Assembly: GCA_033297205.1 (NCBI GenBank)
Contig: MU859095.1
Coordinates: 124,001-188,000, forward strand
Length of the DNA stretch: 64,000 nucleotides
Direction: 5' to 3'
From: Pseudoneurospora amorphoporcata
Taxonomy: Eukaryota; Ascomycota; Sordariomycetes; Sordariales; Sordariaceae
The position numbers and the translations under genes are program-made. The notes beneath the pieces are model-generated. The model searched no databases and was not told the origin of the DNA. It saw nothing but the letters and a program-made list of their open reading frames with translations. Shown here piece by piece: positions 48,164-59,354 of this stretch; positions within the stretch are counted from its first letter, which is position 1; each line of letters starts with the position of its first letter.

Positions 48164-50757
48164 ATGGACGGTTCACTGGACTTCAAGACCCTAAGGGAAT
48201 CGCTCCAAGCCGCCTTGGTTGCCACGACCCGAACCGCCAACTCGATTGCCAGCGAGGATCTTCAGTTCCAGCGCACCGTCAACCCGGCTGTCGGCAGCCA
48301 ACTCGACAACAGCTCCGGCCGCCTCTTGAACCTTGCCAACGGGCTCCTGAATTCGACTGCCAATCTCACCGGCCAGAAGGTTGGCGCTCTTGAAGATGCC
48401 GATGATGTGGACATTCAGTGGAGGAACATTGTCGACGTGATCGACTCGCTGCTCGAGAAAGCCGACACCTGCCTTGACGAGTACACCGGTTTGATCAAGC
48501 GGAAGGATGCGCCCACCCCCGCCGACCAGGGTCGCGCCCAAAAGCGCGTCAAGTCATCCAACGATCGTCTTGACTGGTCATTGAAGAGAGCAAACATCCT
48601 CAAGCCTCAGAATAACTTCGAGAGGAAGGTCGATAACTTCGCTACTGGTCCCTGGAAGCCTCTGTTGTCGTCTAAGCCTCATGCTAAGGTGTCACTGGAG
48701 GACAGCCTGACAACCTTTGTCGACGATGACAACAACACACAGTACGTCTACCTTTTATTCTCGAAATCATAAAATCACGCTGCTAACATGAACGTTTTTT
48801 TTTTCAGATACAAGCATCCTTACGAAACCGAGATCAAATCGACACCGTATCCCGAGCACGTGTACAAGAAGCGAGAACCGAAGGAGTTCCTTCCTATCGA
48901 TTCGACATCCGCCATATGGGTTGATACTTACGAGGGTGTTTTGGAGATGTTGGAGGAGCTCAAGCAGGCCAAGGAAATTGCGCTTGATCTGGAACATCAC
49001 GATTTCAGGTCTTACACCGGACTGCTGTCACTCATGCAGATCAGCACCAGAGAAAAGGACTGGGTAATTGATACTCTTCAGCCATGGAGGCACAAGCTTG
49101 AGGTCCTGAACGAGGTCTTCGCGGACCCGAAGATCGTCAAGGTAAGACACGCTCCAACCTTCAGGCTGTCGCCGTGTTCTAAACTAACCTGAGCCAGGTT
49201 CTTCACGGTGCTTTCATGGATGCCATCTGGCTGCAGAGAGATCTCGGCCTGTACCTTGTCGGTCTTTTCGATACTTATCACGCTTGCGCCGTTCTCGGGT
49301 ACCCTGGAAGGAGCTTGGGATACCTGCTTAGCAAGTTTGCCGAGTTCGAAGCCGACAAGAAGTATCAGCTTGCAGATTGGCGCATCAGACCTCTTCCCGA
49401 AGAGATGTTCTACTATGCGCGGTCCGATACCCACTACCTGCTCTATATCTTCGACATGCTCGTCAATGAGCTCATCGAGCGCTCAACACCCGGAAAACCG
49501 AAGCCTGACCTTCTCGAGCTGGTTCTTGAGAGGTCAAAGGATGTCGCCCTGCAACGCTACGAGAACCCTAGCTACAACGTCGAAACCGGCCAAGGACCCC
49601 GCGGGTGGTATAACGTGCTGCTTAAGTCCCCAACACTCTACAACAGCGAGCAGTTTGCCGTCTACAAGGCCGTGCACCAATGGCGCGACAACTTAGCTCG
49701 CCGGGAGGATGAGAGTCCCTTCTTCTTCATGACACAGCAGGTGCTTGCCGACATTGCCCGGATACTCCCGACCGACAAGAAGGCTCTGTGGAGTATTCTG
49801 GACAGCAATGCCAGGGGCCTCAAGCCTTATCTAGATGACCTGTTCGACGTGATCCAGAAGGCTAAGGAGGAAGGTGTGAACGGCCCCAAGATGATCGATA
49901 TCTTCAAGAGCGACTCATCCACCATCGCTCCTGCCAAGCGTGCTGCAGTCACCTCCGATGATAGCGACATTCCGGACGTCAAGGAGCTCAAGGCTGACCG
50001 GTCCCAGTTCTGGGGCGGCGTCACTTTGAGCTCGGTCTGGGATGGCACTGCCGCGAAGACCGCCAAGCTCGACGGCATGTTGGAGATCACCCTCCCTTAT
50101 CCTGCCGACTTCATGGACGGAACCACGACTGAGATGGAGGTGGATCAACCAGAGGAGATGGCGCCAGCGCCTCAGCCGGAGCCGGAGCAGGTGGTAGTCA
50201 ACCAGGAGTTCACTCTCTGGAGCGGCGGCAAGCGCAAGCGCGAGGAAGAGTCTGAGGAGGAAGAGGACGCCGAAATCGAGGATTCTTCCGCGCCTCATAC
50301 CGAAACCGATGCGCAAACCGGCGGCGAAGCCGAGGGTGACGATTCCGACGAGGAAGAAGAGGAGGAGGAGGAGGAAGAAGCAAGCGACAAGTCATCCAAG
50401 AAATCCAAAAAGGCTGCCAAGAAAGCCTCCAAAGAGAAGAAAAAGCAGGCCAAGGAAGCGCTCAGGGCTCAGCGAAGGGCAGAGAAGGCCGCCAAGAAGG
50501 AGGCAAAGAAGAAGGCTCAGGAAGAAGCTGCTGCTGCCGCTAAACAGGCGGAGGATGAGGAAGGAGAGAAGGAAGACCAACCGTTTGATTACTCCCAGGC
50601 TGCGTCGGTGTTGCGTGCTCGCAAGACTCAGGAGGACGTCAAGAAAGCGAGTAAGAGGTTTAACCCGTATGGCAACAAGTCTCAGGAGGGACCGAAGGGC
50701 GCAAGAGCGCATTACTCGGCCAAGGCGGCTGGCAGGACGGCTACATTCAAGAAGTGA
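48164..50757 (+). CDS. rrp6: Exosome 3'-5' exoribonuclease Rrp6 (EXOSC10)
   Basis: Exons 48164-48741, 48808-49141 and 49198-50757; introns 48742-48807 (GTACGT...CAG) and 49142-49197 (GTAAGA, CTAAC, CAG). About 823 residues. The N-terminal PMC2NT-type region (about 15-110), which binds Rrp47, starts MDGSLDFKTLRESLQAAL. The DEDD-Y nuclease domain follows: Asp/Glu in EIALDLEHHDFRSYTG, Asp in FMDAIWLQRDLGLY, and Asp/Tyr in YARSDTHYLLYIFD. An HRDC-type helical domain lies at about 500-580 (FAVYKAVHQWRDNLARREDE). The tail is acidic, then Lys-rich, with a nuclear-localisation look. Rrp6 trims rRNA, snoRNA and cryptic transcripts with the nuclear exosome. The start is the first ATG of the conserved N-terminus; the frame is open upstream without support. 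Confidence 0.95.
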
Positions 50758-53700
50758 GGAGCCAGAGGATGAGGAAGCCGGAGTCTTAGGACAGACACAT
50801 GGATGGGGTTTATGGAGTGGTTATTACCATGTTTGCATTGATTCTAAGTATTTGCTAGTTAGACTTTAACCTTCCCATACATACATAGTATATGCTAGAG
50901 GAAGATATGGTTTTAAGAGGAATGGATACCCATCAATGGTTGACGGCCAAGAAGTGGTTCATGAGGTTTTCTTTCCACGCCGAGCAAGGGGTCTTCGTGT
51001 GTTTGCATCGGGGGTTGCCAAGAGACGACCACACCATCTGATGGCTTCCTTCTTGATGGTCTCTTCACGCAGCTTTTACCAACACCATCATGCCCTTGTC
51101 AACCCAAAAAAAATATCAGCCGTGGAGGTTTTCCTTTGTCATCTTCATTAACCAACGAATTCACGCGTAGTTGTTCGATATAAATCAAGCGCATCGCCCA
51201 CAAGTTTGTTGCTGTTAACTCCTCGCCAACTGTCTAAACTCGTTGCCAACCCGTTACTTAACCAGTCGTCAACATTCGCTAACGGAACCACAACACAGTC
51301 TGAATTTCTCACATACACTCTCGCAACACTGCGCCAAAACATAAGCGTGCCTACCTATCATTCCACACTGTCCTCATTTGTTCATGGACTCTGGAACTAT
51401 AGGGTTAACAAAATTGTTAACAGGTTGTTAAATTCCCGGTAAAGTACCTAGGTACCGCTCGCTTGCTACGGTAAGCGAAGCAAAGCCCACACCACCCGTC
51501 GTCCGTCTTTCGCCCACTTTGCCAGTTTGCCACCCCCGTGATACCCTCACACATAGTGTACAGTAGCACAGCCTATCATGGTATCAACCCCGCGCATCCT
51601 ATCGCCTCAGTCTCACGATCTCACGATGACCCCGCGCTCCCGTCGCAGCTGTAGCGCACGAGCTGAGCAAAGGCTTGCACGGAGGAAATTTCCCGCTTAC
51701 CTACCTAGGTACCTTTACAGTATCTGCCCATGTATCCAAACGTGCAGGGGAAGTTTTCCAAACACAAAGAGACCGAAAATGAGGGCATTCCCAGTCTCGC
51801 AGTTTCCAGTTTTCAACTTCCCCACTGTAAGCTCGTAGTGTAATCAACGCCACGTGCGTTCCAGACTCGGGTCCCTCTACATTGTTTACACTACTCGGTG
51901 CCGCAATCCCCGGTATGTAGTGTATACGATGCTGACAATGACTAGTGTACGACACTGCCTGGACTACAGTACCTTGCTGGTACTCTTTAGGTATCTCCTA
52001 CGAGATTGATCCCCTCCCAGCTTCAGATAAAGCCGAGAACCGATCAGCATCGGTCCAGGAATGCAAATCTAGAATCCGAAAATCTAGATGCCGACCGGAA
52101 ACAGAACCGGATTGTTTGCTCCGCTCCGACGTCGTCGACGCCGAACGCCCACGACGACTAGGACAGTGGCGATGATAGTGACGATGCCTCTCACGGCTTC
52201 ACGACCCGAAGATCGATGATCAACATCAAACGATTCAGCCACGGTACCGCTAACGATGATGGTGTCCTCCGTGATCCTTCCTGGTCCCCGTGACCCCAAG
52301 CCCGCCTAGATCCAGTCAGTCAGGCCAGTTTGAGCCCAGTCTTTTTCGCTTGAAGCCGCATCGGAGGATTCCCGGCTAGCTGTAGTCTACATACCTGAAC
52401 CCCGGGACCCGGGATCTGGACCCTGAACCCATCTAGGCTGGACCTGCAGTAGCCTGAAGAGTCAGTAATCAGGAGGCTCCCCGAGCCGCTTCGGCCTCTA
52501 GCCGCTAGCCAACGACGTCTGTTGATCAAACTGAACAAACCTACCGCTCGGTCCAGTCACCACTTCCATTCCCATCACGCGCATACAGTGCCTTCTCGGT
52601 AACCTCAACTATTCTAGTGTACATTCGCGGACTCGCTACACGTACACCACATCACACTACCCCCATGTTTCGCCGTTGCATGCTTGTCAGGAACATGTGA
52701 AGGTAGGTATTTGTCACCACCATGATGCTCCCTCTCGCGGCCCGGCGCGGGTATCAGGGATATGTTACAGTCTCGAGTCTCGAGTCTCAAGCTGCTTACC
52801 TGTAGAAGCTGGCATAACATTGGCTGACCTTGCCGCTAACGCCGCGGTCCGTTCTGCAAGACAGTGCGACAGTTGCCGGCGTCGTCCTCCTCCAAACGGT
52901 TCAACGGCCGGCTCGGTTGGGCCCGCTGTTTCGCCTTTCTTTGCCTTTTCTTTTCGCCTCCTTCATCCCTCCATGGACGGACCACTATAATAAGCGTACT
53001 GTTAGTGCTACTGTCTGCACACCCCATTTTGCACACCACCTACTGTACACGGCTCACACGAACTGTTCGGATGGATATGCCACTGAGCTACTGCATGGTT
53101 CGTATGTATGATTGACAGTTTTAAGGAACAGTCCCGCTTCTTTTGCCGTTTGTGGTTCGTTTGAACATATGAATATCTGCGGGCGTCTCTAGCGTATGGT
53201 GTAGACGCAGGATACGGTAAGTGTAGCGTAGGTAGTTGTGTATCTAGCCCTCTCGCATTGGAGCTTGGCGAGCTTAGTTAAGCTGGTGATAACGGCTTGA
53301 CGATGGACAATTCCTCGAACAACTTGGCGCAGCAACCGCTGTTTCGAACCTCACTCGCGGAGCTTATTCCGTTGTCTCGTTTGTCCATCCCTCGCTAATA
53401 CCAGATACCTAGAAATCTCCGTCCCTGTTCCTGATTTAACGGCTGGTCGGTAAACTGCAAGCAAGTAATAGGAGACTCCAGAGGGTGAGGCAAATGAAGC
53501 TATTCGCAATTGCTTAGGGTGGGACGCAGAAGTGGCAAAAAAAACGTGATCATCAGCATCTTAACCGTTCCGCACCCACTCCCACACCCACTTAACGATT
53601 TTCTAGTGTAGCCCTCGCTCTGGGCAGGCATATCAAGAAAGGATCCGTGGGACATTTGATTGGTTGAGGGCTTACACGGGTCTGTCTCCGAATGGTGGTA

Positions 53701-56570
53701 CGGGGTGGCTACTGCATCCCATCAGCTCACAGAGGAAACAGCGGCCGCAGCTGACTGGCTGGCTGGAACAGATATATTGAAATGAACCGGCTGGAAAGTA
53801 ATGGGTGGCATTGGGGACAAACCCCCCGAAGTTTTCCTAGTGCAAGGTGCGTATCATCAGTCGTTTCCATCTTGAGCTTCCTGGTCTCAGGGATCGCTGG
53901 CTATCAGGCTCGTCAGGATGGCGAAAACAACAGGCGAGTGACGAGTGAGCGACTCTTGCCAGAAACGGTACCGAAGGCGACAAATTGTCTCACGGTAGTG
54001 ATGGTCTCACATGGATGGATGGTGAGTGACAAGCATGGCCTCCCACGGAAAAGGTTGGGGTGACATGAGATGATGCTCCTGAAAGAAAAAAAGGAGAGCA
54101 AGGGAAAAGCCGACTGTAAGCATTGCAGATCCTGATCGACGGCAGAGCCATCGAGGAACGGCGGACGCATCGAGGGACCATCGAGGGACCATCGAGGGAC
54201 CATCGACGGATGGAGACCGCGGGTTGGCTAACGGCACACCACTCAGGTAACTAACTGTCTTTTCTTCTCGAAAGTGACCAACAATAGGTGTGTAGGGTCT
54301 TCGGGTGTTGCAGTGTGCGGCTCCGAAACACTCCATGTGCTACCTACCACCACCGAGATCGAGGCCACATCCAGCCAGACATTTTTTTTCATATCAAGAG
54401 CTATACGTTGCTTTCCATGGTTGTATTTCCATAGTGTTTTGTGAACTGGCTCGCTGGGCTTGGTTGTTAGCTGTCAAGGGAACTATACCTATTACCGATA
54501 GTTGTTGCAATACGTTGCACGCAAAAAGGGCTCCCATTCCCACTACCCACCCCTCCGGCGTCGTCGCATTGACTGCCTCTACATGATTCCGGTTGTGGGT
54601 TGGGTGAGTGGTCAGACAAAGAGTTGCGATTTTGATCCTTTCAGTTGTTGTTATTTGGCTAACACGGAAACCATTTTGGCCTTTCTGCCTTTTCAAGCTG
54701 TGGGAGGATGTCGTGCCGGGAAATGCAAATTTGGCAGGACTATCAAGTTATCGACAGGCACACAGGGTCAAAAAGGGTGCCTCGTTCCGCTCGTGTGAGC
54801 ACGTGGTATGTGACCCATGATGAGGATTCGAAAAAGGAGTCAGAAGGGAGGCCGGAGCACCGGCAACTTCATGATATGACACGGCCCGAGTTGCGCGCAT
54901 TAGGTTTGGTCTTGGAAGTTGGTTTTGGGATCCTAGCGAGTTGGCAGCATGACATTCCCTATGCCGTTTCTGTGTCGTTTGTCCGTTCTCAAGTACGAGG
55001 GCAGGAGGGCACGTGGGATAGAAGAGGTTATTGTGAAGTCGGAACGTGGTTGATATGACACGAGATGGACTGATAGGAGACGGAAGGAGGCCCAGACTGT
55101 ACTTGTAGACAACATGGGGTAATGTATCGTATGTAAATTTGGACCCAAAAAAATCGTGGGATCGTCCGTTAGTCAAAGTTCAAATCCATCCCCTCCGGAA
55201 CTGCATCGCCGATGGCCGTTTGGTTGCGGGCGGAGATCCCCGTGTTTATATGCGCAGCTGTGTTACTAGTGTCTGATATCGGACCTGTGCTTCAAAAACC
55301 ATCTGGGACGTTTTAGCATCCGCCTAACATTTTGCGAAAGCTGACCATGAGAAGACCACCAAACTGTCTCTTCATCACCAGACTTTTTGTTCTCACTCGA
55401 AGCACATGCTTCTTTCGATCTCAATGACTGTGGTAAAAACAGGTGACGTCCCGAACCCACGTTAGGTTACTCTTGGAGGTCTTTCCAACCACCTGCCGTC
55501 TGATCTCGATGCTGTCTCCTCATTTCTGTTGTCATCATGACACTGAAGCAAAAAGGACACACAGCGAGCAACCTCCGCGCGTCATACCATGCCATTTCGG
55601 TTTTGTCAATGTGAAAAGCAACGAGAGCATGGGTTGACGTTGGAAACGTTTCGAAAATCAACCGATCAACTCGGACGTCCATCGTTCGAAAATGGAGAAC
55701 TGGATAGAAGCACACAGGCAGCACTCAAAACCGCAGTTGCGCGCGCTGCGATGCCCCCTGTAACTTTCATTGGTATTGCCAGCACGCACATGTGCTCATC
55801 AACTGTTAACACCCACTACCTCCTGCAGACAGCTGCGGCCAGCCGCGCCTGGACAGGCCCAGACCCAACCCTCAACGCCAACAAGACCATAGGTCGTGAT
55901 AGTGACTGTGTGACCTCAGGAGAGAGCTGCCGCAGTTGTCACCAGTTGCAGGCCGGGGTTGCCACACAACACCTTACCTTACCACTATGTGGTTCCGTTC
56001 CGGCATTGCACTAACAGTTGAGAATCAGAAAAAGTATAGCCGCGACTACGCTGAATAACTGTTACTGCAACTGGTATAGCAGAGCCCTGCGTCTCGGGCA
56101 ACGGATGTCGAGGTCGGTCAACACGGCATGCCTTCCACTTACTGCCTCGCCATCACGTCTGAAGGCATGACGGACGGCTGGAAGCTACTAAATCTCGCGG
56201 GCTCCTGCTGAATCTCGAACCTGCCCGCTGCTAGAATAGATACGAACTCAAACACCACGGGCCAAACTTCCGATACAGGGCATACCTACGTACTGTTACC
56301 TACATACCGAGTTTATGCACCGTGGAAATTCGGGGAGAATTTCGTGGAGCATGTTAATGACATGTTAAGGGTTCAACTCCATCCGCTCGCCGTGCAATAA
56401 AAAGGTGTTTCCATGTGGAACCATGGTCGCATGTTAGGGTGTCGTTCGTCAGTACTCTTTTCCACTCGCAGACAACTTTCAAGGTATTTTGGGAACTCCC
56501 GCCGAGAGGTTGTTGGGTTGCCGTGACTCCCGTGTTGACCTTTTTTTTTCTCGTGAGCGAAAGCTTTATG
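50758..56570. other. Gene-free stretch upstream of the frq promoter (5.8 kb)
   Basis: No convincing gene on either strand; the longest frames (about 140 codons) have no motif. I saw no tRNA, no RIP-like AT-rich block and no transposon ORF. The word CTAGTGTA occurs at 51942, 52614 and 53603, the palindrome TACCTAGGTA at 51445-51454 (inside GTACCTAGGTAC) and 51702-51711, and an 11-bp tandem repeat at 54169-54201. The region could contain non-coding transcripts or distal frq regulatory sequence; this is inference. Confidence 0.5.
54169..54201 (+). repeat. 11-bp tandem repeat, three exact copies plus two degenerate
   Basis: ATCGAGGGACC occurs three times head to tail, with a fourth degenerate copy directly after (54202) and another at 54150. 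Confidence 0.85.
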
Positions 56571-56615
56571 CCCACACCCTCTGAGGTTCCGTAGCAACCA
56601 GTATCGTGCTGGAAG

Positions 56616-56668
56616 CGAATGCTGTTGCCGTCAGAAACGCCGATGACACGGCAAAAGTGAGATCTGGA
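56616..56668 (+). promoter_or_regulatory. Diverged frq clock box (C-box) / distal light-response element
   Basis: About 2.7 kb before the frq start codon. CCGATGAC at 56640-56647 and GCAAAAGTGAGATCT at 56651-56665 line up with the right half of the N. crassa frq C-box as I remember it (CGATGACGCT, then CAAAATTGAGATCTA). The left direct repeat (CGATGCCGCT) is recognisable only as GCGAATGCTGTTGCCGT at 56614-56630. In N. crassa the White Collar Complex binds the two CGATG repeats to drive rhythmic and light-induced frq transcription. Homology is by eye and from memory. Confidence 0.6.
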
Positions 56669-57025
56669 GGCTCAAGATACTTTCGGTCGAAGCCCCACCA
56701 CCGCGCCCTCCCGCCGGGCTGTTGTGGACGGGATGAGCGCACCCCTGCGAGCTATGACGTTTTGATGTGGAACAAGAATTCAATAGTTCCACCCCGCGTG
56801 GCGTTAGGGGTCTGAACCCGGTGGAGCTGCACACACTCTTGAGCGCGACCTGTGATCCTGAACCGGGAGGATGGATGGGAATGGAGGCACTTTTTGGCCA
56901 GCAACTGCCCTCGGAGTTCGCTCCCTCTCGTTTTCGTGCATTGGAGCCCCAAAAAAATTTGCGAGTCAGGTGCAGGGACTCTATCGATACTTTTGATAGG
57001 GGTAGCCAGCCCTCGCACGGCCATT

Positions 57026-57032
57026 GATCGAT
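57026..57032 (+). promoter_or_regulatory. GATCGAT word in the frq promoter, possible White Collar Complex site
   Basis: GATCGAT matches the GATCGA core reported for White Collar Complex targets and lies between the clock box and the proximal element. A single short word, so weak evidence. Confidence 0.25.
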
Positions 57033-57755
57033 TTGGATTCCACGAGACTGGACCTTTCGGGAATTCCTCCGGGGCATCTGGATGGCGGCTTATGCGAGGT
57101 TTTTGAACAGAACCATGCGAAATGTGAGGGGATTTCTGGACGAGGTTCTCACGGACTTGCGACGGCGGGGTTGAAAACTTGGTGTATAAGCTCCTGGCTC
57201 AGCGCGAGAAAGTGAGAGTGATGAAAGAGGGCGAGTGAGCCGTGGCGTGTGTTTCCCACCGTTCGTTCCTTGGATTGCTGGATGACAGATCCTGATTGGA
57301 CGATGTGTTCGTTATATGGAGAAGGAACTTTCAATGGATGTCGGGGCCCCGGCCGACGCCCGACCTCTTCGAGAACTGCAGTGGTCGCTGGTGTGCGTGG
57401 TGGGTTAAAGAGGGAATCAAATGTTATCGAGCCGGGCGGGGTGAACAGAGTGAGCAGCCTCTAACAAAGAACACCTTGAGCTCTCTCCACCCGGCGCTGA
57501 TATCGTCGGCCTTGTACACTGGTTTTTCGGCAGAAACAGGAGAGAAAATCCGGTCAATTGAAGAAATCAGGAGCAAGAGTTGCTGGCCGTGTCCCTGGAC
57601 GGCTTCATCGTGAGGGTTTTCGGGGCGGCACGAGAGAAGGTCAAGGTGGTTTGGCTAGGGGAGGGCGGCGGGCCTACAAGTACTTCTTGTTTCTCCCGTG
57701 AGCAGACGAGATTCAACCAATCAGAACACGGTTTCGCAGAGGACCCTGAACTTTT

Positions 57756-57773
57756 CGATTCCCCCCGATCCCC
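57756..57773 (+). promoter_or_regulatory. frq proximal light-response element (pLRE)
   Basis: CGATTCCCCCCGATCCCC holds two closely spaced GATNC/CGATN half-sites, the arrangement of White Collar Complex light-response elements. Its place, about 1.55 kb before the start codon and just upstream of the expected transcription start, fits the pLRE of N. crassa frq. It should give acute light induction. Confidence 0.65.
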
Positions 57774-58986
57774 TGGAGCCTGGGCGAAAGTGAGGATCGG
57801 GGCAATTCCTATGCATCTGTTGGAAAGTGAGCACGACTCCCGTCTCTCTGTCAACTAGGTAACGTAAGTACTAGTGTATGTGCTCCGGTCCCAGTCGGCC
57901 AGTCCCAGTCCCCTCCTGTCTACTAGCCCTCCCCAGTTCATCCAGTATATGCATTGGATGATTCCACACCCGCATCTCATACTCACCTTACCGCCCACCA
58001 ACAAACCACCCGACCCGAATTCGATATCGATTGCCTCGAGAGTCTCAGTAGTGGGTGTACTTTGTCAGTACCTCTCAACCAGTTCACCCTCGGCTGCCTC
58101 CGTGCTGCTGCTTCACCCCCCATCTGGCTTGTTGCCCACTTTGCCACAACCCAAGTCCCCTCCTCATCCAACCCAGAAGACCCAGGACGTAGCAGTGTGG
58201 CGGATTGACAGGCCCCAACATTGGCCTGTTAAGGTACCTGTAGCCCACGCCAAAAGAGTCCAAAACTGGTTGGCTTTTGTTGTCATTTCTCGGTTTATCC
58301 TGCGATAACTGCAAATCCGAACGAAACCGTCTTTGCTGCATCGCATCCACTTTGCACACCACAGAATCCCTCTTTCTGCAGTTGTCCAAATCTTCGTGTC
58401 GAGCATCCGGGCCTGACCTCCAAAGCAAACTCCAGGGGAGCGCCGATCTTTCCTGAATACCGGCTCGGCCACGCCACCGATTCGAACGACGACCCTTTTC
58501 TGTTTACAACACTCAACTCGACCATTGTACCAAAGAAAGCTCAAACTTCAACAGGTAAATGTTTTCTCTCTTCCCCTCCCTAGCCGAGAAGCTCTTCTTT
58601 TCTGAAGCGGAACCCCTTCGAACCTGTCAACCTACCCATCGGACCACCTCACCGGCGTTAATGTCCGTCTCCGCGAGCTTCTGACTCTGCCCTCTCCTTG
58701 GTTTTTCAACGCCTCCCCCCTCCCTCCCCCACGACGTCCAGCGCATCGTTCTGTTCGTCGCTTTCATCATTCCCTGCCTTTTCCGCCTCCGTGTCCAACT
58801 TCCCATACCCAACAACACATCTCGCCGAGTTCGCGCAAGACCGCCGACTGCTTGACCGTATATCTCAGGATTCCGGACAGAAGAAGGACTCTCGTTCCGC
58901 CACCACTCTTCGCTCTTTCCCGCCGATGTTTGTTGATTTTGGGACTCTAATCTCGATTGATTCCCGTTCTAGCGTCCTTCTTCACC

Positions 58987-59073
58987 ATGGCGCGACCGTC
59001 CCGCCGGGGGGTGCTTTCAACACACTCGGGGCGCCTCCTTGCTGCCACCCTCAAACCATCATTAGTGCTTTGA
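58987..59073 (+). other. Upstream ORF in the frq leader (28 codons)
   Basis: ATG in a strong context (CACCATGG) starts MARPSRRGVLSTHSGRLLAA and ends at TGA 59071-59073, about 250 bp before the frq start. N. crassa frq mRNA has several upstream ORFs thought to modulate translation of the two FRQ forms. Confidence 0.55.
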
Positions 59074-59255
59074 CGGAGAAAATTTTGCATCTGTTGTTGC
59101 TCAGTTTTCTAACTTAGCCTTGCTCGCTCTTTAGACACTCGAGACACACACCCTACCTCTGCCTGCCTGCCTGCCGGTCTGCGGCTTCCATAGTCACAGG
59201 CTTCGAGGGCATCCGCCCGGCCCAAGTGTCGTAAGGACACGCACACAGCTGTATC

Positions 59256-59291
59256 ATGAGAAGTCCCCACAAGCTGCTCGAACGTGAGTAG
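59256..59291 (+). other. Short upstream ORF crossing the frq alternative intron donor (11 codons)
   Basis: MRSPHKLLERE, TAG at 59289-59291. The ORF runs across the intron donor at 59284, so splicing replaces its last codons. Confidence 0.55.
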
Positions 59292-59354
59292 CATCGCAGT
59301 CGCTTGACGCAGCCTAATAGGGTGAATATGGCGGACAGTGGGGATAACTCACAG
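59284..59354 (+). other. frq alternative intron spanning the first start codon
   Basis: Donor GTGAGT at 59284, branch-like CTAAT at 59313-59317, distal acceptor ACTCACAG ending at 59354. Nearer CAG/TAG acceptors lie at about 59299, 59312 and 59320. The long-form ATG (59328) is inside this interval: use of the distal acceptor removes it and leaves the ATG at 59628 for short FRQ. The same arrangement (intron 6) gives temperature-dependent FRQ isoform ratios in N. crassa. Confidence 0.75.
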
